64,000 bases of DNA from Cryptomeria japonica (GCF_030272615.1 NC_081411.1:833578136-833642135); one strand, 5' to 3'. Counted from the stretch's first letter, positions 44,902 through 57,530 are shown. Program-made: numbers and translations. The notes: a model not told the origin generated them from the sequence alone.

Positions 44902-47387
44902 CAAAGGTTAAATGCATTCTTTGGGCGAAATTGCAATGGGACCTTGCAATTCCATCCTTTTCAACAATTAAAGCAAGACATCTAACCTGACCTTTCAAAA
45001 CTTTCACTTAATCCCGGACTCATTCTTGAACCTGTCAAGGCAAAACCTTCTCATCCTAAGGCTAAAGACTACAAAACACTGCCACTGACACTGAAGCCAA
45101 ACAAGATACTAACCTATTGAGCGAAAAGTGGCAGTCTATTTGCAATGGGGCGATGTGTGATAACGTCACAACACTTAGCTTCACAAGGTATCAATGAGGT
45201 ATGCAGCATTACTAAATGCTTCCAAACTAGACTGAATGGAGCGCAAAGTCCCAACCTTTTAAACCAACTTTTGTCATCCTCTATTCCCATCTTACTAACA
45301 TTCAACAATTACTGACTCACACTATACACATGCCACAAGTCTTTCCAGAATCCATTTAGACTAATCAAGACTTGCATTCATAGACAAGGAGATCTACTGC
45401 TGATTCCAGCTTGCTACAATGCATGCGGCAACGTAGCAGTACAATGAAGACAATTATCATCCAGCTACAATTAGGATCAACATTGTCTAGTTACAGCCAA
45501 GATAACTGCCTAGGCTACAACCAGGCATGCAGCTTCACTCTCCAATTCAGTAGTGACTTCAACTGGTCCCACTTTCATGTAATGATGATGGCTATGACCA
45601 GACTCACCAGGTGGTGACTACAAGCAGACCCACTAGGATATCAAGAACTGATTAGTATTCACTAATTATAGTAGTTGTATTCCCTATGACCAGCTTACAC
45701 AGACATTCAGACATCAACCAGTAACAAGATCATATACATAAAATTTGTCGTCTGACAAATTGTACTGAATATCATAAAGATCATAAATGGAACTTTGTTC
45801 ATTGCTAAAAATAAAATTGGGATTGTTTATAATCAAATGCCAGATTTGTTTATTCAGCTGCAATACCTCAATTTATCATCAGTGATGGAAATTTACAATT
45901 ATAATTATGATGTGTCCATTTATATTATTGCGAAATCTGGACCTCAGTAACTGGAAAACAACAAGGCATCCTTAATGCTGATTTGTCCACTGACTGATGG
46001 GTTTTATTATTTAGTTGCTATACGACTTTCAGGCATTGGTTAATGTAAATGGGAAATTATGATCCAATGCTAGATCATATGCTACCAATGGACATTCCAT
46101 TTAAATTTGGAACGGTAGTACACTTCAGCTAGTTATATATGATATTTAGTTATGAAACCATACACTTTACTTATTTAGTCTAGAGGGGTACATAATCATT
46201 TTGAATAAGAAATGATCCAGTTTTTATGTTTCACAATGTACTTCAGTAACTCAGTTGACTTGGCAAGTCACATTTGCAGAAGTCAAACACTTACATTCCC
46301 GCTGCAATATATCTAAGCAAGCAGGGCTTAGTTTGTGTATTAAAGGTTAAACATTACTTCATGGATTTGAGTGCACTCCAAAATTCAAATTTGTATTTTC
46401 CTATTTAGGTAAAATTTGCAGGTCGCAAAAAAGAAAAACCTTAAACTAATGGTAAAAGAGCATTTTCAAAGGAATTTTGCTTCTTGTAGTCTCATACAAA
46501 GGGATATCATTCCCTTTCTGCTATAATTTCTATTACCAAAACACATTTTCTTAACCATTTGCTCTCGAAGTAGTTTACTTCAGTTTACAAATGCGTGGAC
46601 AGTGATTTTTGTTTCTCCAGTTTCACTATTTCATGGACGAAGAGCTTGCATGATTTCAATTTGATACACAATTATGCTAGAAGTATGGTTGTAAGATTTT
46701 CTTCTATTGGATTATTCGGTGCAATGAATAGGTCAAACCTTCTAGAATATAACTCTATAGTAAATTTCTTTGGGATTCTGTGGTTGTAGAAATTTGGGTC
46801 TCTACCATTTTTGTAGCATGAGTACTCAAATTTTACATGTAGGGATTCAATTTTCTGTATTTTCTCTCAAGTATTAACTCTTCAACGAGTATAATTTCAG
46901 CAATGTAGGTTTCTGTTTTCTCTTCATCTGAATATATTTTCTGCATGTTTTATTAAATCTTTGCAAATAAGGCACCATGTACGAATGAACTGGAGGATAG
47001 AAACCCATACAATCTAATATTCACGTCAATCTAATCAACCCCTAACAATATAAAGAAACTCAAGTAGAGATAATTTAGAAGCAACAGTCTAAGGTGTCAT
47101 TGATAACTCTAATATTAGAAGCTAGCTTTCCAGAGGATTATGTTCAAGCTAACTAAACCAAAGGTGTTTTGATATTTTATTTACCTGAAATGAAACATCA
47201 CATGGAACAACAATATGCCGTGTGTTTTAAAGCAATGTACACAACAGAAAGATTGTACTTCCAATGTTACACAGTACAAAGATTCCCTAAAGTATAAAAA
47301 AGGACATACAAAGATTTAGCATGCATTAGCAATATATATATATTGAAATCTCTAAGTAAGGTGCAGCCTTTTTTGTTCCCTGCTTAC
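44902..47387 (-). other. VPS53 giant intron, part right of the copia elements
   Basis: About 2.5 kb of intron with ordinary mixed composition. No gene, TE border or tandem repeat recognised. Confidence 0.55.
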
Positions 47388-47465
47388 CTGCTGTGCGCCA
47401 GTCTCCGATATATGTTTACATTTGTAAATGTTAAGATGAAACCGAGGGGCCAGTGATGCTGCAAG
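47388..47465 (-). CDS. VPS53: VPS53 exon d
   Basis: 26 codons, phase 0 at both ends: LAASLAPRFHLNIYKCKHIS then ETGAQQ. Acceptor tgcag, donor GTAAGC. It follows the ...FFLDK end of exon c across an 11.9-kb intron and precedes the MLLDTHAVKT exon across a 21.9-kb intron. The PRF...IYKCK.ISE.GAQQ pattern is typical of VPS53. Confidence 0.88.
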
Positions 47466-48088
47466 CTGCATTAACATCACCTACTTATTACTCTTTCTTC
47501 TACAGTCTATCCAGAAAATAAAATAACTGAATCTCAATGTGCACCTTATCTATCGTTTAAAACTAAATCATAGAGAAATTTAAAACTGACAAAAAATTTG
47601 GTAGATGCAATCATCACAGAAATGAGAAATCTTCAATTACTATTCTAACAATAAACACAAGCTTTACATGTTACCAAGGCATATCAGTAGAAAAATTATA
47701 CTAGCAATCTAATTTTAGCAATGGCACATGCTAGAATAAATTCTTACACGGGAAAATTGAAAAATGTTTTCCTTCTCAATGAAATCCAAGGGCAGACAGA
47801 AAAATGTATAAATAAAAACTAGAAACATGACCACTTAGCTATAGAAACATACATAGTACATGAAACGATGAAATGATAAATGATCCACATAATAGATACA
47901 TTGACAATTCACAAAAGATGAAGTTAGGATACTTTTGAGAATAGCCAGTGCAATACAAGATAACTACATTTTTAGGCAGCAAATAAGGATAAATTTGGTT
48001 AATATTAGCTTCTATCCACGTTGAAATAAAATTCCTTCTGGATTTGCTGTGTATGTCATTTACATCCAGAAGCAAATCTTATTTCCAT

Positions 48089-48213
48089 TGTTCCACGGCC
48101 GTTGGGGACGGGGGGACGCGGGGACGGGCTTCGGGGACAAGGGAACAAAGGGAAAAAGTTTCGAGGATGGGGAGACTTAGGCCTAGGGGGGGGAAATGCG
48201 TTTCCGTGGAACA
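48089..48213. mobile_element. G-rich element with 10-bp inverted ends (MITE-like)
   Basis: TGTTCCACGG at 48089-48098 is exactly inverted at 48204-48213 (CCGTGGAACA). Between them is a G-rich core with runs of four, six, four, three and four G from 48104 on, then further runs up to eight G. The core meets the G-quadruplex pattern on the plus strand, which is the template strand of VPS53. No target duplication was identified, so a mobile origin is an inference. Confidence 0.45.
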
Positions 48214-48804
48214 CAAGGTCACTTATTTGACAAGTTTGGTATTATAAATTTAGAAGTTGGAAAACAATGTGAAAATACTGTAAAGCTAAGAGCAAGAATC
48301 TTTCCAGTTACAAGTTACAAGCTATTTTAAACTGCAAACAAAGCCATTTTAGTAGCATCTAAGAGACATTAATCTTTCATATACGTTTTCTCAAACTAAA
48401 TATGGTTTTCAGTTTCACCTTCAAATTTTATCTCCTAAAACAAAGTATAATTAATTGCATCCAACGAGAACCAGTTGCAATTCGATAGATTAAAAATTAT
48501 AATTATACCTAATACTTGGTCTATGACTCCTCACAAATTCTGTTTTGCCGATGACAACTAGGGAAGCTCACTCAAAAGGTTGGACCCAAACTATTAAATA
48601 GGTCAGCTGAAAGAGCATTGGAAAAGGAAAATAGCATGTTTTTAAAGGCTGGATACTTTGGTGTGAGATCAAATATGACCAATTGAAATTGTGTGCCTGA
48701 AATCAACATATAGGGATAGGGACCACCCCAATCATTTGTTAACATATATTGTTCACTTTCTCTTTCACAAAACATCACATACACTTGTATAGAACACAAT
48801 ATGC

Positions 48805-49156
48805 TTGGAATCGTTTGCCTTTGCGCCAAAAGCTCAAACTATCAATGCCCAATACAAACGCTAGATTTAACCCAACCCATAGGAGGGGGTAAGCCATGTC
48901 ACGAGTCTCCAAGGAGGTGCTGACCACCAAGTCAACAATATCCCCCTCAGCACTGACTGAGCCTTCAGCACCCACTAAAGGGAGACTCAAACCTGTGACC
49001 CAAGGCTCTAATACCAATTATTGGAATCATTTGTCGTTGCGCCAAAAGCTCGAACAATCAATGCCTGATACAAATGCCATATTTAACCCAACCCATAGGA
49101 GGCGGTTAAGCCATGTCACAAGTCCCCAAGGAGGTGTGGACCATCAAGTCAACAAA
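48805..49156 (-). repeat. Direct repeats around a primer-site-like motif (TRIM-like)
   Basis: Two direct copies of about 136 bp (48805-48939 and 49021-49156) start 'ttggaatc.tttg' and share 'aacccaacccataggagg'. The 80-bp gap ends with the minus-strand TGGTATTAGAGC (49005-49016), close to an initiator tRNA-Met primer site. This resembles a miniature LTR element or the end of a decayed one. Clean ends and target duplications were not found. Confidence 0.4.
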
Positions 49157-49342
49157 CCCATCAAGCTCTTCTATTTGCAATCCTCTCGTAGCCACAAAGC
49201 CTTCATTAATGAAATTATGTGTGGCACCTGTATCAATCAAAGCAATTACTCGCTGCCCCTGTATTACACCTCTCACCATGAATGTGATTTGTTTTTGGGC
49301 ACTAGTGAGTTGTTCCATGGTCCCACTATGTAATGTCCCCAA
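49106..49342 (-). pseudogene. Gypsy protease fragment
   Basis: It reads FMVRGVIQGQRVIALIDTGA followed by THNFINEGFVATRGL. LIDTGATHNFI is the active-site region of a retropepsin, and the frame is similar to the chromovirus protease at 30235-30498. The last residues run into the direct repeat on the left. It is probably part of the same eroded Gypsy copy as the gag at 51120-53532, split by inserted sequence. Confidence 0.7.
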
Positions 49343-51119
49343 TTTTTTATTGACTTGATAAAATTAATTAATCGACTTGTCCAAAAATTAATATTTTTCA
49401 AAAAGGAATGACTTTATTTAATTAATTTAATTATAAAATAAAGTGAGAACAATTAAATAATAAATGTCACCTATTAAATAAAGTTCTCCAATCGGCCTAA
49501 TATTCTAGAAGTTTCTTGGAGGTCTTTATAAGGAGGTTCCTGGGATTGTAGTTAAGCATGCTTATGGATTTGATAAACATTTTATGATTTATGAGGATGA
49601 AAACATTTAGAAGTTTGACAAAAGGGTTGGACGAAAACCTAGCTCTTCCAAAAAGGTGGATTCATGACATAGTCTACATTTGTGCCAAATTTGTGAAGTC
49701 TCCATTGGAGACAAATTTGTAAGGGTTTGTTTCAGAAAATAATGATATTTGCTTTCATTTCCTATTTAAGAAATAAGGTTGTTATATTATGATTAATTTA
49801 GGAAGTCGGCTTATATGATGATGTTTTTATATTTATCACAACCCTCATCATTGTCGTAGTAATACTTATTGGGCCTTTCATTCATGGGTGTCATAGTAAC
49901 ATTTCCTAAGGTATTTTCTATTTAGCAAATGGTTTGAAGGCATCCTTATAATATTCTTCCAAAGGCTCCAGTTTTCCTAAAGTTTGGCAATGGATATTGT
50001 TAAGTCAAGTTTGCATAGCCTTGTGAATATTATTGCAGAAGGTTGACTCAAGATTATTATAATCTGATATTTGATGGTAATATAAGGATTTGAATCGCAC
50101 ATTATAAGAGTATTAATGCAGGCGTGATATTTTCATATCACCAAAGTGTGAGCCATACATTTGGGCAAGTGACAATGAATGTCTTTTGTTTGCAATTTCT
50201 TCTGAAGCCATTGGTTTATCTGAGCCACCATTCTATTTACATGGTGTCAATGATAGACTATTGAAAACCACGAGGACCAATTCGGATTCCATCCAGTGTG
50301 AGTTTCTCTTTGTTCGTAGGAAAGATTATAGTTTGGGTGATGGTTTATTATCTAGCTGAAAGTGCACGCAACAAAATAAGGAGAACAATCGCACATAAAC
50401 TTGACACAGGCGTTTGCAGCAGCAACTCTACTCTCATTTTGCCCTAAGGCACCATAACCACTTGTCTATCTAGAAGGATTGCGGTCAGGAAGGGATATAA
50501 TCGTTAGGTTGCAACATATAAGAAAGGGCAATCACAATAAAGAATCTGGAACGGACCAATAGGAGGAAGGGGTCGATCCACACCAAACATAATATTTTGT
50601 TGTGTCTTCGACAACAACAAAATATATTTCAAGCCAAGATACCAGTGGTATGAACTGAGACGTTCGTGGAAGCCATTAAATTGGAACTACATCATTGAGG
50701 ACAACCTGAGAAATCTGATCATTATCCTCAAAAATTCGAATGGCAATATCTTCAATAAGTAAAGCCTGAGCAATCTAATTGCATTCATTGATAATGAAGT
50801 TCTCTTCATTAGGTCTAAGAACAAACATTGATTGTAGAAACATTTATATGTAATTCTCACTCACTAATCTCTGAGTTTATATGTTTGAAATATTTTTTGG
50901 AAATTAATAAAATGTGTATTGGCTGCCTGAGAGCTCTCTTCAGATCTTAGTTCAATATTTTGACATTTGCAAAAATGTTAGTTCTGATTTGGCTACGTAT
51001 CTTTCACAATATCCTTTGACGACTCCTCGAATAAATTTTTCTCCTCACTAGTCTCTCAATCAGATTGTTGTTCTCATTATTCTAATGCAGATTCTTTAGT
51101 AGAAAAATACTCCAACTGC
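49343..51119. other. Possible solo LTR and unassigned sequence
   Basis: At 49329 the plus strand reads TGTAATGTCCCC, like an LTR start, and a TATA-like 'ctttataaggagg' lies near 49525. The protease frame ends at this point and related gag coding resumes near 51120, so inserted LTR material is plausible. I could not find a matching end or a target duplication. No gene. Confidence 0.3.
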
Positions 51120-52256
51120 TTTAGCTTTCACACTGCCCTTGTGAGATGGGTCCCAAGGTTCTTTGTAATTTAACCATAATTTCTTCCTCCGGAGATCATT
51201 AAGCTGCTAACTATCTAATTTGTTAGAATTATTGTGTGGCAGATGTGATTCCCTATGAAACTGTTTCTTGTGCTTGTCCTTCTTATGAAGACATCCCTTT
51301 AAAATATGCTTCTAGAATTACAAGCCTCCGTATCTTTAGCCTTCTTGATGGCCTCCTGCAAAGTAGGTGGATTGAGAGCCTCAATCCAACCTCTCAAGGA
51401 ATCTGTCAAACCATCCATAAAAAGTACAATGAGTCTCCTTTCTGAGATGTCTACAACCAGTAGCGCAAGTCTCTGAAAATCAGCTACATATGTGTTTACA
51501 AAGCCCCCATGGCTTTAGTTGTGCCAATTCCTTGAAATGCAACTTTGCATCTTTCTAATCAAACCTCTCAATCAATCTCTCTGTGAACTCATCATAAGAG
51601 ATAATTTGATCATGACCCATGGTAATCATCCCATGGTGCCACCACTCATGTGCAATGCCATCTAGATGTATTGTCGCATACTTAATTGCTTCTTCCTCTA
51701 GCATAGCATTGAGTTGCAAATAGGTGTCTACCTTCTGAACCCAAGCTCAAGCTGAAGTCTTCCTTGAACCATCATAATAAGGAAGAGTTACTTCCCCACC
51801 TTCTTTTGCAGATCATAGCCTTGTGTTCTACAAGCATAGGGTCTATGCTTCATCCTAACATCAATGTAATCTATTAATGAAATAGTAACCTAGAACTTAA
51901 AACCTCCTTTCTCTCAATCATGCCTAAACTGGTACTGTAAATATGTTATTTGGGGCTCATTGTCAACATGTGGTTGATTCCTAAGTGAAAAAATAGGCAT
52001 AAGAGGCCTCGAAGATAATGTTTTGGTTCGCTGCTTTGCATTTCCACAATGAACTAAGTTCTCTCCTTGACCATTGTTGCTTCCATTATTGCATCCTATA
52101 TTTTCATTATTGACATTATTGGCATTATTTGTATTGTTTGCACCAATATTTGCTCCCACATTTAAACCCATCTGTTAAGCCACGAGTTCTATTAGAAGAC
52201 CCAAACATTGATTTTGTTTTTGTGCTCCCTGCTCAGCAACTTGCTGCCCTCTAACC

Positions 52257-52443
52257 TATTAGAATAATATCTTTCTCTTTGTGTTATTAATGATCATTTA
52301 AGTTGTTTCTAATTTCGCCTCTAGTTAACGATTGTTTCTTTTAGAAACATCATCTCTGTAACTCTATTTAAAGGAGCTTTGTCTCCTCGATTAATTGAAC
52401 AACATCGATTCTTTGAAATCCATATGCTTTTGCATCTGTATTA
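52257..52443 (+). repeat. TRIM 5' LTR
   Basis: 187 bp. It contains 'ctatttaaaggagc', a TATA-like element (52371 region). It differs from the 3' LTR at a handful of positions by eye. Confidence 0.88.
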
Positions 52444-52455
52444 TGGTATCAGAGC
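52444..52455 (+). promoter_or_regulatory. TRIM primer binding site
   Basis: TGGTATCAGAGC directly after the 5' LTR. Confidence 0.88.
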
Positions 52456-53094
52456 AGAAAGAAATTTTTTGTTTTTTCTAAAAATTTTTGAATGAAATTT
52501 TTCATCACTGAAAAAACAAATCTAGGGCCTGTGATTTTTTCAGAATTCGAAATTCAATTTTTTTTTTCCAAAGGGTTTTCTTCCAGATTTCTTTTTAACC
52601 AGATCTTCGTCCCGCGACACCATTAATCCTCTGTGCGTGACGCGATTTTTTCCACCTGCAATTTTTTTTTCTGCCATTTTTTTACGGAAATCTGCATTTT
52701 TGATTAGGGTTTTTACCCTTCAAATCAAGTCAAAAAAAATTTCTGATTGCAGATCCTTGGAGGGTTTTTCGAGAGCTCAACTGGGTTGTTTTCAGAATTT
52801 TGTGGGTGCATCGTTTTCCATGCACCGATTTTTTCCTCAAAATCGTGACAGTTGTTCTCGGTGTGTCTTTGGTTACAGGGAGGGATAGTTCTCCAACATC
52901 AGGTTGGACAGTTGGTGTTGTTTTGGGTATCTCCAGAAGTTCTGTAGTTTCTGGGAGGGTGGATGGCAGACTCATCTCAAGTGGCAGAGTTAGTGGCAGG
53001 CTCTTGTCTTCTGTTGCAGCGTGTTCTGAGAAGAAGGGGGCAACCTTCTCTATTATTTCTCTTGGTAGTTAAAACAATGACCATTAAGGGAGGG

Positions 53095-53281
53095 TATTAG
53101 AATAATATCTTTCTCTTTGTGTTATTAATGGTCATTTAAGTTGTTTCTAATTTCGCCTCTAGTTAACGATTGTTTCTTTTAGAAACATCGTCTTTGTAAC
53201 TCTATTTAAAGGAGCTTTGTCTCCTCGATTAATTGAACAACATTGATTCTTTGAAATCCATATGCTTTTGCATCTGTATTA
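53095..53281 (+). repeat. TRIM 3' LTR
   Basis: 187 bp, preceded by AAGGGAGGG and followed by TAACC. Confidence 0.88.
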
Positions 53282-53520
53282 TAACCAAGGCATCCAATAA
53301 GTTCAAATAACGTTCTTCCTTGGAGCTCTTGGATTTCTAGGATATCTATCACCCATATTGCTCATATTTTGTTATTCTATTGCCCTCTATTCTTCTGCAA
53401 CCAAGTTTCTAGTAGACCTATTCCTATTAGTGTTGTACTAATGTGTAAAAAAAGGTTAATCAAACCCTCACATATCACCGCATTATCATGTTGAACACCT
53501 TTAGGATGGTAGGATACACT

Positions 53521-53532
53521 GCTCTGATACCA
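53521..53532 (-). promoter_or_regulatory. Primer binding site of eroded Gypsy element
   Basis: TGGTATCAGAGC on the minus strand. The gag remnant lies on its 3' side, so LTR sequence is expected from about 53533 rightwards. Confidence 0.7.
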
Positions 53533-54479
53533 CTCTAATATGCACCCTTGTTTTTCCCACTCTTTTGTTTGCTTCGTTTAATGGAAGAAGATAGAAGAGA
53601 TAGAAAGTGCAGAAATATATATTGCAAGATATACAGATTTATAACAGCAAATAACAATGAAATAACTTGCAATAGCAATACTCATAACCAGCTAAACTCT
53701 AAAATTACAACACAAAGGTAAAACTGAATATCCCTGGATGTTCAAATCTTATTACAAACATGTATTTGAAACTCATTTGCTGGAAATGTGAAATAATGTA
53801 TTTTAACAGCAATAACCAGGAAAAATGATGTCTAAAAACCCTATGCACCTATCACAAACTCCTCCAACTGGGACAGCTTGAAGAAGAAAGGCCAAACAAT
53901 GCTCAAAGTGCAACAAAATGTCAAATTATCAATGAAGTGGTATAGTCAGCCCTAGGAAGTACAGCCAGCTATTAGGGAGGTATGGCCAGAAAATGCAATG
54001 TATGAATAGCAATAACCCCCTCCAATTCTTCCTCAATCAGCAACGATGAATAATCTTTGTGACTCTACAAATCTGGACTAAAGAGGAAGACCAAACTAAA
54101 TCACCATTAAAGCTCCAATGTAAATCCTAAATGAAACCACCAAAATCCACCAGATTGGGTTTTCCACCAATGTGGAAGATGTTGCCTATAAGGGATTTCG
54201 TCCTCACAAACCCTAGGAAGAACCAACTCCTCTAACAACAAGAACAATATCAAATATCAAATGTAGCATATCCAAAATAAAGTCCAAAACTCACTTAAAT
54301 AGGTTCTCCAAAACCCACACCCAGATGGGGATGTATTTTTAATTTAATTTAATTTCTTGTCTCCCTCATAAAGTGGTGCCCACTTCTAGATGGCCCCTCT
54401 TTATTAAATAAAAACATTTCACCTCTTTATTTGAAAGCAATCTTCCACACATCTAATGGATTGATTGGTAAAATTGGTA
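53533..54479 (-). other. Probable 5' LTR of the eroded Gypsy element
   Basis: Non-coding sequence to the right of the primer site, with the position expected of a 5' LTR. A 'taatttaatttaattt' run lies near 54340. No second copy is present in the window to confirm it. Confidence 0.35.
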
Positions 54480-56245
54480 CTTGATGGTACCTATACTTCA
54501 AGTCAACTTTGGTGAAGAACTTGGCCCCTCTAAGCTTGTTCGAAATCCAAGGAATCGGATAACTTTTCTTCACGGTGATTTTATTTATTGCCCGACTAGT
54601 GAGTCAAACACATTCTAATATCTTTTCAAAATCTGATCAATATGCCTCTGCTGATTTGTTGTAGCAGCCACTTCAGCATGTGCATTAAAAACAATTGATT
54701 TTGTCTCATCAAGTCGGATCATGAGTAGTACAAAAGCTCCAGTTTGAGCAATTAGATGCCTACATTGTTTTGCGCTTATTGAAGATGCAGATTTTGAAGG
54801 GCTTACTTCAGGTATTTGATACTTCCATTCACCAAGTTTGATAGTGACACTGTATGGTCTAGATTCATATACACCATGACCCTAATAAATTTATGGTTGC
54901 CCCAGCAAAACATCACAAACATCCAAAGGAGCTACATCACAAATTATTTTGTCCTTCAATGGTTTTATAGAATATGAGAGATAGCATTGCTTATTTCCCT
55001 GTATATCTCGCCCTTGGCTTACCCATCCTATGGTGTATGGTAACATGACTGAAATTACCTGGGATGGCTGTGGAGGTGGTCTTCAAATTCAACGTTTTGA
55101 CTATCTCCACATAAATTGAATTGTTTTGGCTGCCACTATCAACAATAAAATGTAGAGCTTTTCTACCAACCCATATCTATGAATGGAACAATCATTCTTC
55201 ATCCTCACAAGGCAATATTTTTGTTGTGGCATATGGATCTGCCTCAATGACCTGTTCACTAACCTTTTGCTCAAAAGGGTCTATAAGCAATGATTCAAGT
55301 TCAACCTCCTCTCCATATGTCTATGTCATCAGGCTTTTTATATAGATAGACAATCCTTGGTGTTATGGAACACACTCTTGTGAATCTCACACCACATTCC
55401 TATATCTTGCCACATCTTCTTTGGCACACCATGTCTTCTTTGTTATTGGTGAGTTTAAGATAGCTTCCTTGGCTGTTTGCTTTCCCACAAACCTATTCCT
55501 TTCACCTTTTGATTTATAACTCACAAAAGTCTTTTTTTCCCTTTTCCTTGAATTTTTCCTCAATTTTCGTGGCATACTTGAAGGCAGTTGCAAGTGTTTC
55601 TATATTCAGAAAATTCATTTCACTCCGAATATATCTATGAAGACCCCATCAATAATTTTAAACTTGATGCCTCTCAGAATCTTGGATGTCGAGTTTTACT
55701 GAAAGAGCAAACAATCTGTTAGTAAAATCTTGGACAAGTTGGTCCTCCTTTTGACAGAGTAATTGCCATTTCATATATTTATGTTAATGTCTGCAAAAAA
55801 GTATTCTTCTTTGATGTGCTCCATGAATTCTTCGCATGTGGGTGTGTTGTCAAAATCTACATTAAAGTCATGCCCAACAAATACTTCTTTGGATGAAAAT
55901 CTGATTCCCCATGCCTGCTTTGCATGACTCCCAGCTTTGAGAAGAGCAAAGGTGATTTTCTCAGCATCCGAGAAATGATTCACAGAATAATATCTTTCAA
56001 ACTTTGACATCCAAACATCAATAGCATCTACATCAATTTTCCTTCAAAAGTTGGGATGTCAAAATTCACCTGCAGCTTGAATGGAATATATCCACCAAAT
56101 GGTGTGTTCATTAGGTTTATTTATGAACCTTGGTTTTGCAGCATCCGAGAAAATCGGTCCATCATCTCCTCAAGCTATTTTTTCAATGCATCTTCAACCA
56201 GCATCTTGAAAGGGTCATACGATCTTTCCCTTTTTTCTTTAGCCA
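54480..56245 (-). pseudogene. Second eroded Gypsy gag-pol remnant
   Basis: Minus-strand order: gag start near 56243, gag-like frames at 55771-56010 (FERYYSVNHFSDAEKITFAL) and 55387-55593, then sequence recalling a reverse transcriptase start near 54480-54620. Stops and frameshifts occur every few dozen codons, so it is an old copy. A primer site upstream (56350) supports one element. Relation to the other Gypsy pieces is distant. Confidence 0.5.
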
Positions 56246-56349
56246 TCTGCGATCATGTGCATCTCAAAAGAAGGTTGATGGATCTCTTGTTTCAAAACTA
56301 AGCCTTTGATATGTTGATCGTGTGTGATGGGACGTACAAGAGCATACAA

Positions 56350-56361
56350 GCTCTGATACCA
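56350..56361 (-). promoter_or_regulatory. Primer binding site of second eroded Gypsy element
   Basis: TGGTATCAGAGC on the minus strand, about 105 bases upstream of the gag start near 56243. Confidence 0.7.
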
Positions 56362-57092
56362 CTGATCTAAATTATGGATTTGAAGAACAACACCTAGCCT
56401 ACAACCAGTAGTATTGTAAATTCTTAACAAACAATTTTCAAAACATAAAATTTGAAAAGATATGTATGCAGCTACAAAAAGATCCTTCTTTATCTTTGAA
56501 ATCCAGTTGATATAGTTTGAATACTTTAGATGGGGACAAATAACAAACAAAACTGAATGTTTTTCCATAAACGCTAGTTTATTTTACTAACACAACTTAG
56601 TGGAGTCATAACTCTTAGCCCAATGGTCGAAAATTGAACTACTTTAAATCACCAAAAAGCACTCAAAGAAATCTAGTTTCGATCCCTTAGAACCTTGCTT
56701 ATAGGAATAGTTCTAAGGGATCGATGACAATCTGGATCCCAAATTCTGCTCCGAAGACCTCCCAAAATACAATTTTTTGAGATGTAGAAAATACCAAAAA
56801 ATTAGATTTTTGATATTTTCCTTCTGTGGCTGTGCAAGGGCCTCCTAACTACTTTGGATCATGTTTAATTGTTTATTTTGTCTCACTAGATGGTTTTCTG
56901 ACAGTTTAAAAATATTTTAAAGTTTGGATGGCTATGCTACTAAAATAATAGTTTTATTTATTTCATTTCCAACATTGCATGCATCTTCGAAATATTGTCC
57001 CAATTACTATATGCTCTCATCTTGCCCATGTCGAGATCTAGGTGATCAGAAAATGAGAAGAATTATGCATTTCATCAGATATTTGTAAAAAT
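56362..57092. other. Probable LTR remnant, no gene
   Basis: Lies where a 5' LTR would be expected for the element at 54480-56245. No second copy and no clear border. Confidence 0.35.
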
Positions 57093-57530
57093 TCAAAAAG
57101 GATCAATTGTGGACATTACAGTGGTATTAGAGCTAGACTCCATATCTCTCACCCTTTTGATCGCATCCTGCAATGTGGGCGGCTTAAGAGCCTTAATCCA
57201 ACCTCTCAATGGGTCAAACAATCCATCCATGAAAAGCACAATCAATCTCCTCTCTGAAATGTCAGTCACCAAAACTGATAACTGCTGAAAGTCTGCAATG
57301 TATACATCTACAAAACTCCACTGCTTGAGCTGCACTAACTCCTTGAACTGCAATTTCAGATCTTTCCTATCAAATAGATCGATCAACCACTCCGTGAATT
57401 CTGCATTTGAATCGATTTGGCCATGGCCTAATGTGACCATCCCACAATGTCAGCACTCGTGAGCACTACCATCATCCTTCAGCATAGGGTTCAACTGAAA
57501 ATATGTATCAAGCTTCTACACCCATTGTAG
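57093..57530 (-). pseudogene. Gypsy gag fragment
   Basis: It reads FDRKDLKLQFKELVQLKQWS and VTDISERRLIVLFMDGLFDP, then a helix-rich C-terminus. It covers the gag region that is deleted in the chromovirus at 30980. Broken at both ends. Confidence 0.65.

Larger units (their letters stand above)
52257..53281 (+). mobile_element. TRIM-type miniature LTR retrotransposon
   Basis: 1025 bp with two 187-bp direct terminal repeats, a tRNA-iMet primer site after the first and a purine tract (AAGGGAGGG) before the second. TAACC lies on both sides as a perfect 5-bp target duplication. The interior has no credible ORF, so it is non-autonomous. The LTRs start TATTAG and end TGTATTA in both copies instead of the usual TG...CA. 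It lies on the plus strand, against the direction of VPS53 and of the surrounding elements. Confidence 0.88.
51120..53532 (-). pseudogene. Gypsy gag remnant, interrupted by a TRIM
   Basis: On the minus strand from a primer site at 53521: the gag start region, an Asn-rich N-terminus (MGLNVGANIGANNTNNANNV at about 52171), a stretch reading HEWWHHG and FTERLIERFD, then ERR...FYGW near 51450-51400, and a knuckle-like end around 51140-51180. Stops and frameshifts are frequent. It resembles the chromovirus gag and the fragment at 57093, so it is from a related Gypsy lineage. The TRIM at 52257-53281 is inserted in it. Confidence 0.6.

Noticed and set aside
52800-53072. 90-codon Val/Ser-rich ORF inside the TRIM
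   Set aside because: Repetitive composition from simple GT-rich sequence; TRIM elements do not encode proteins.
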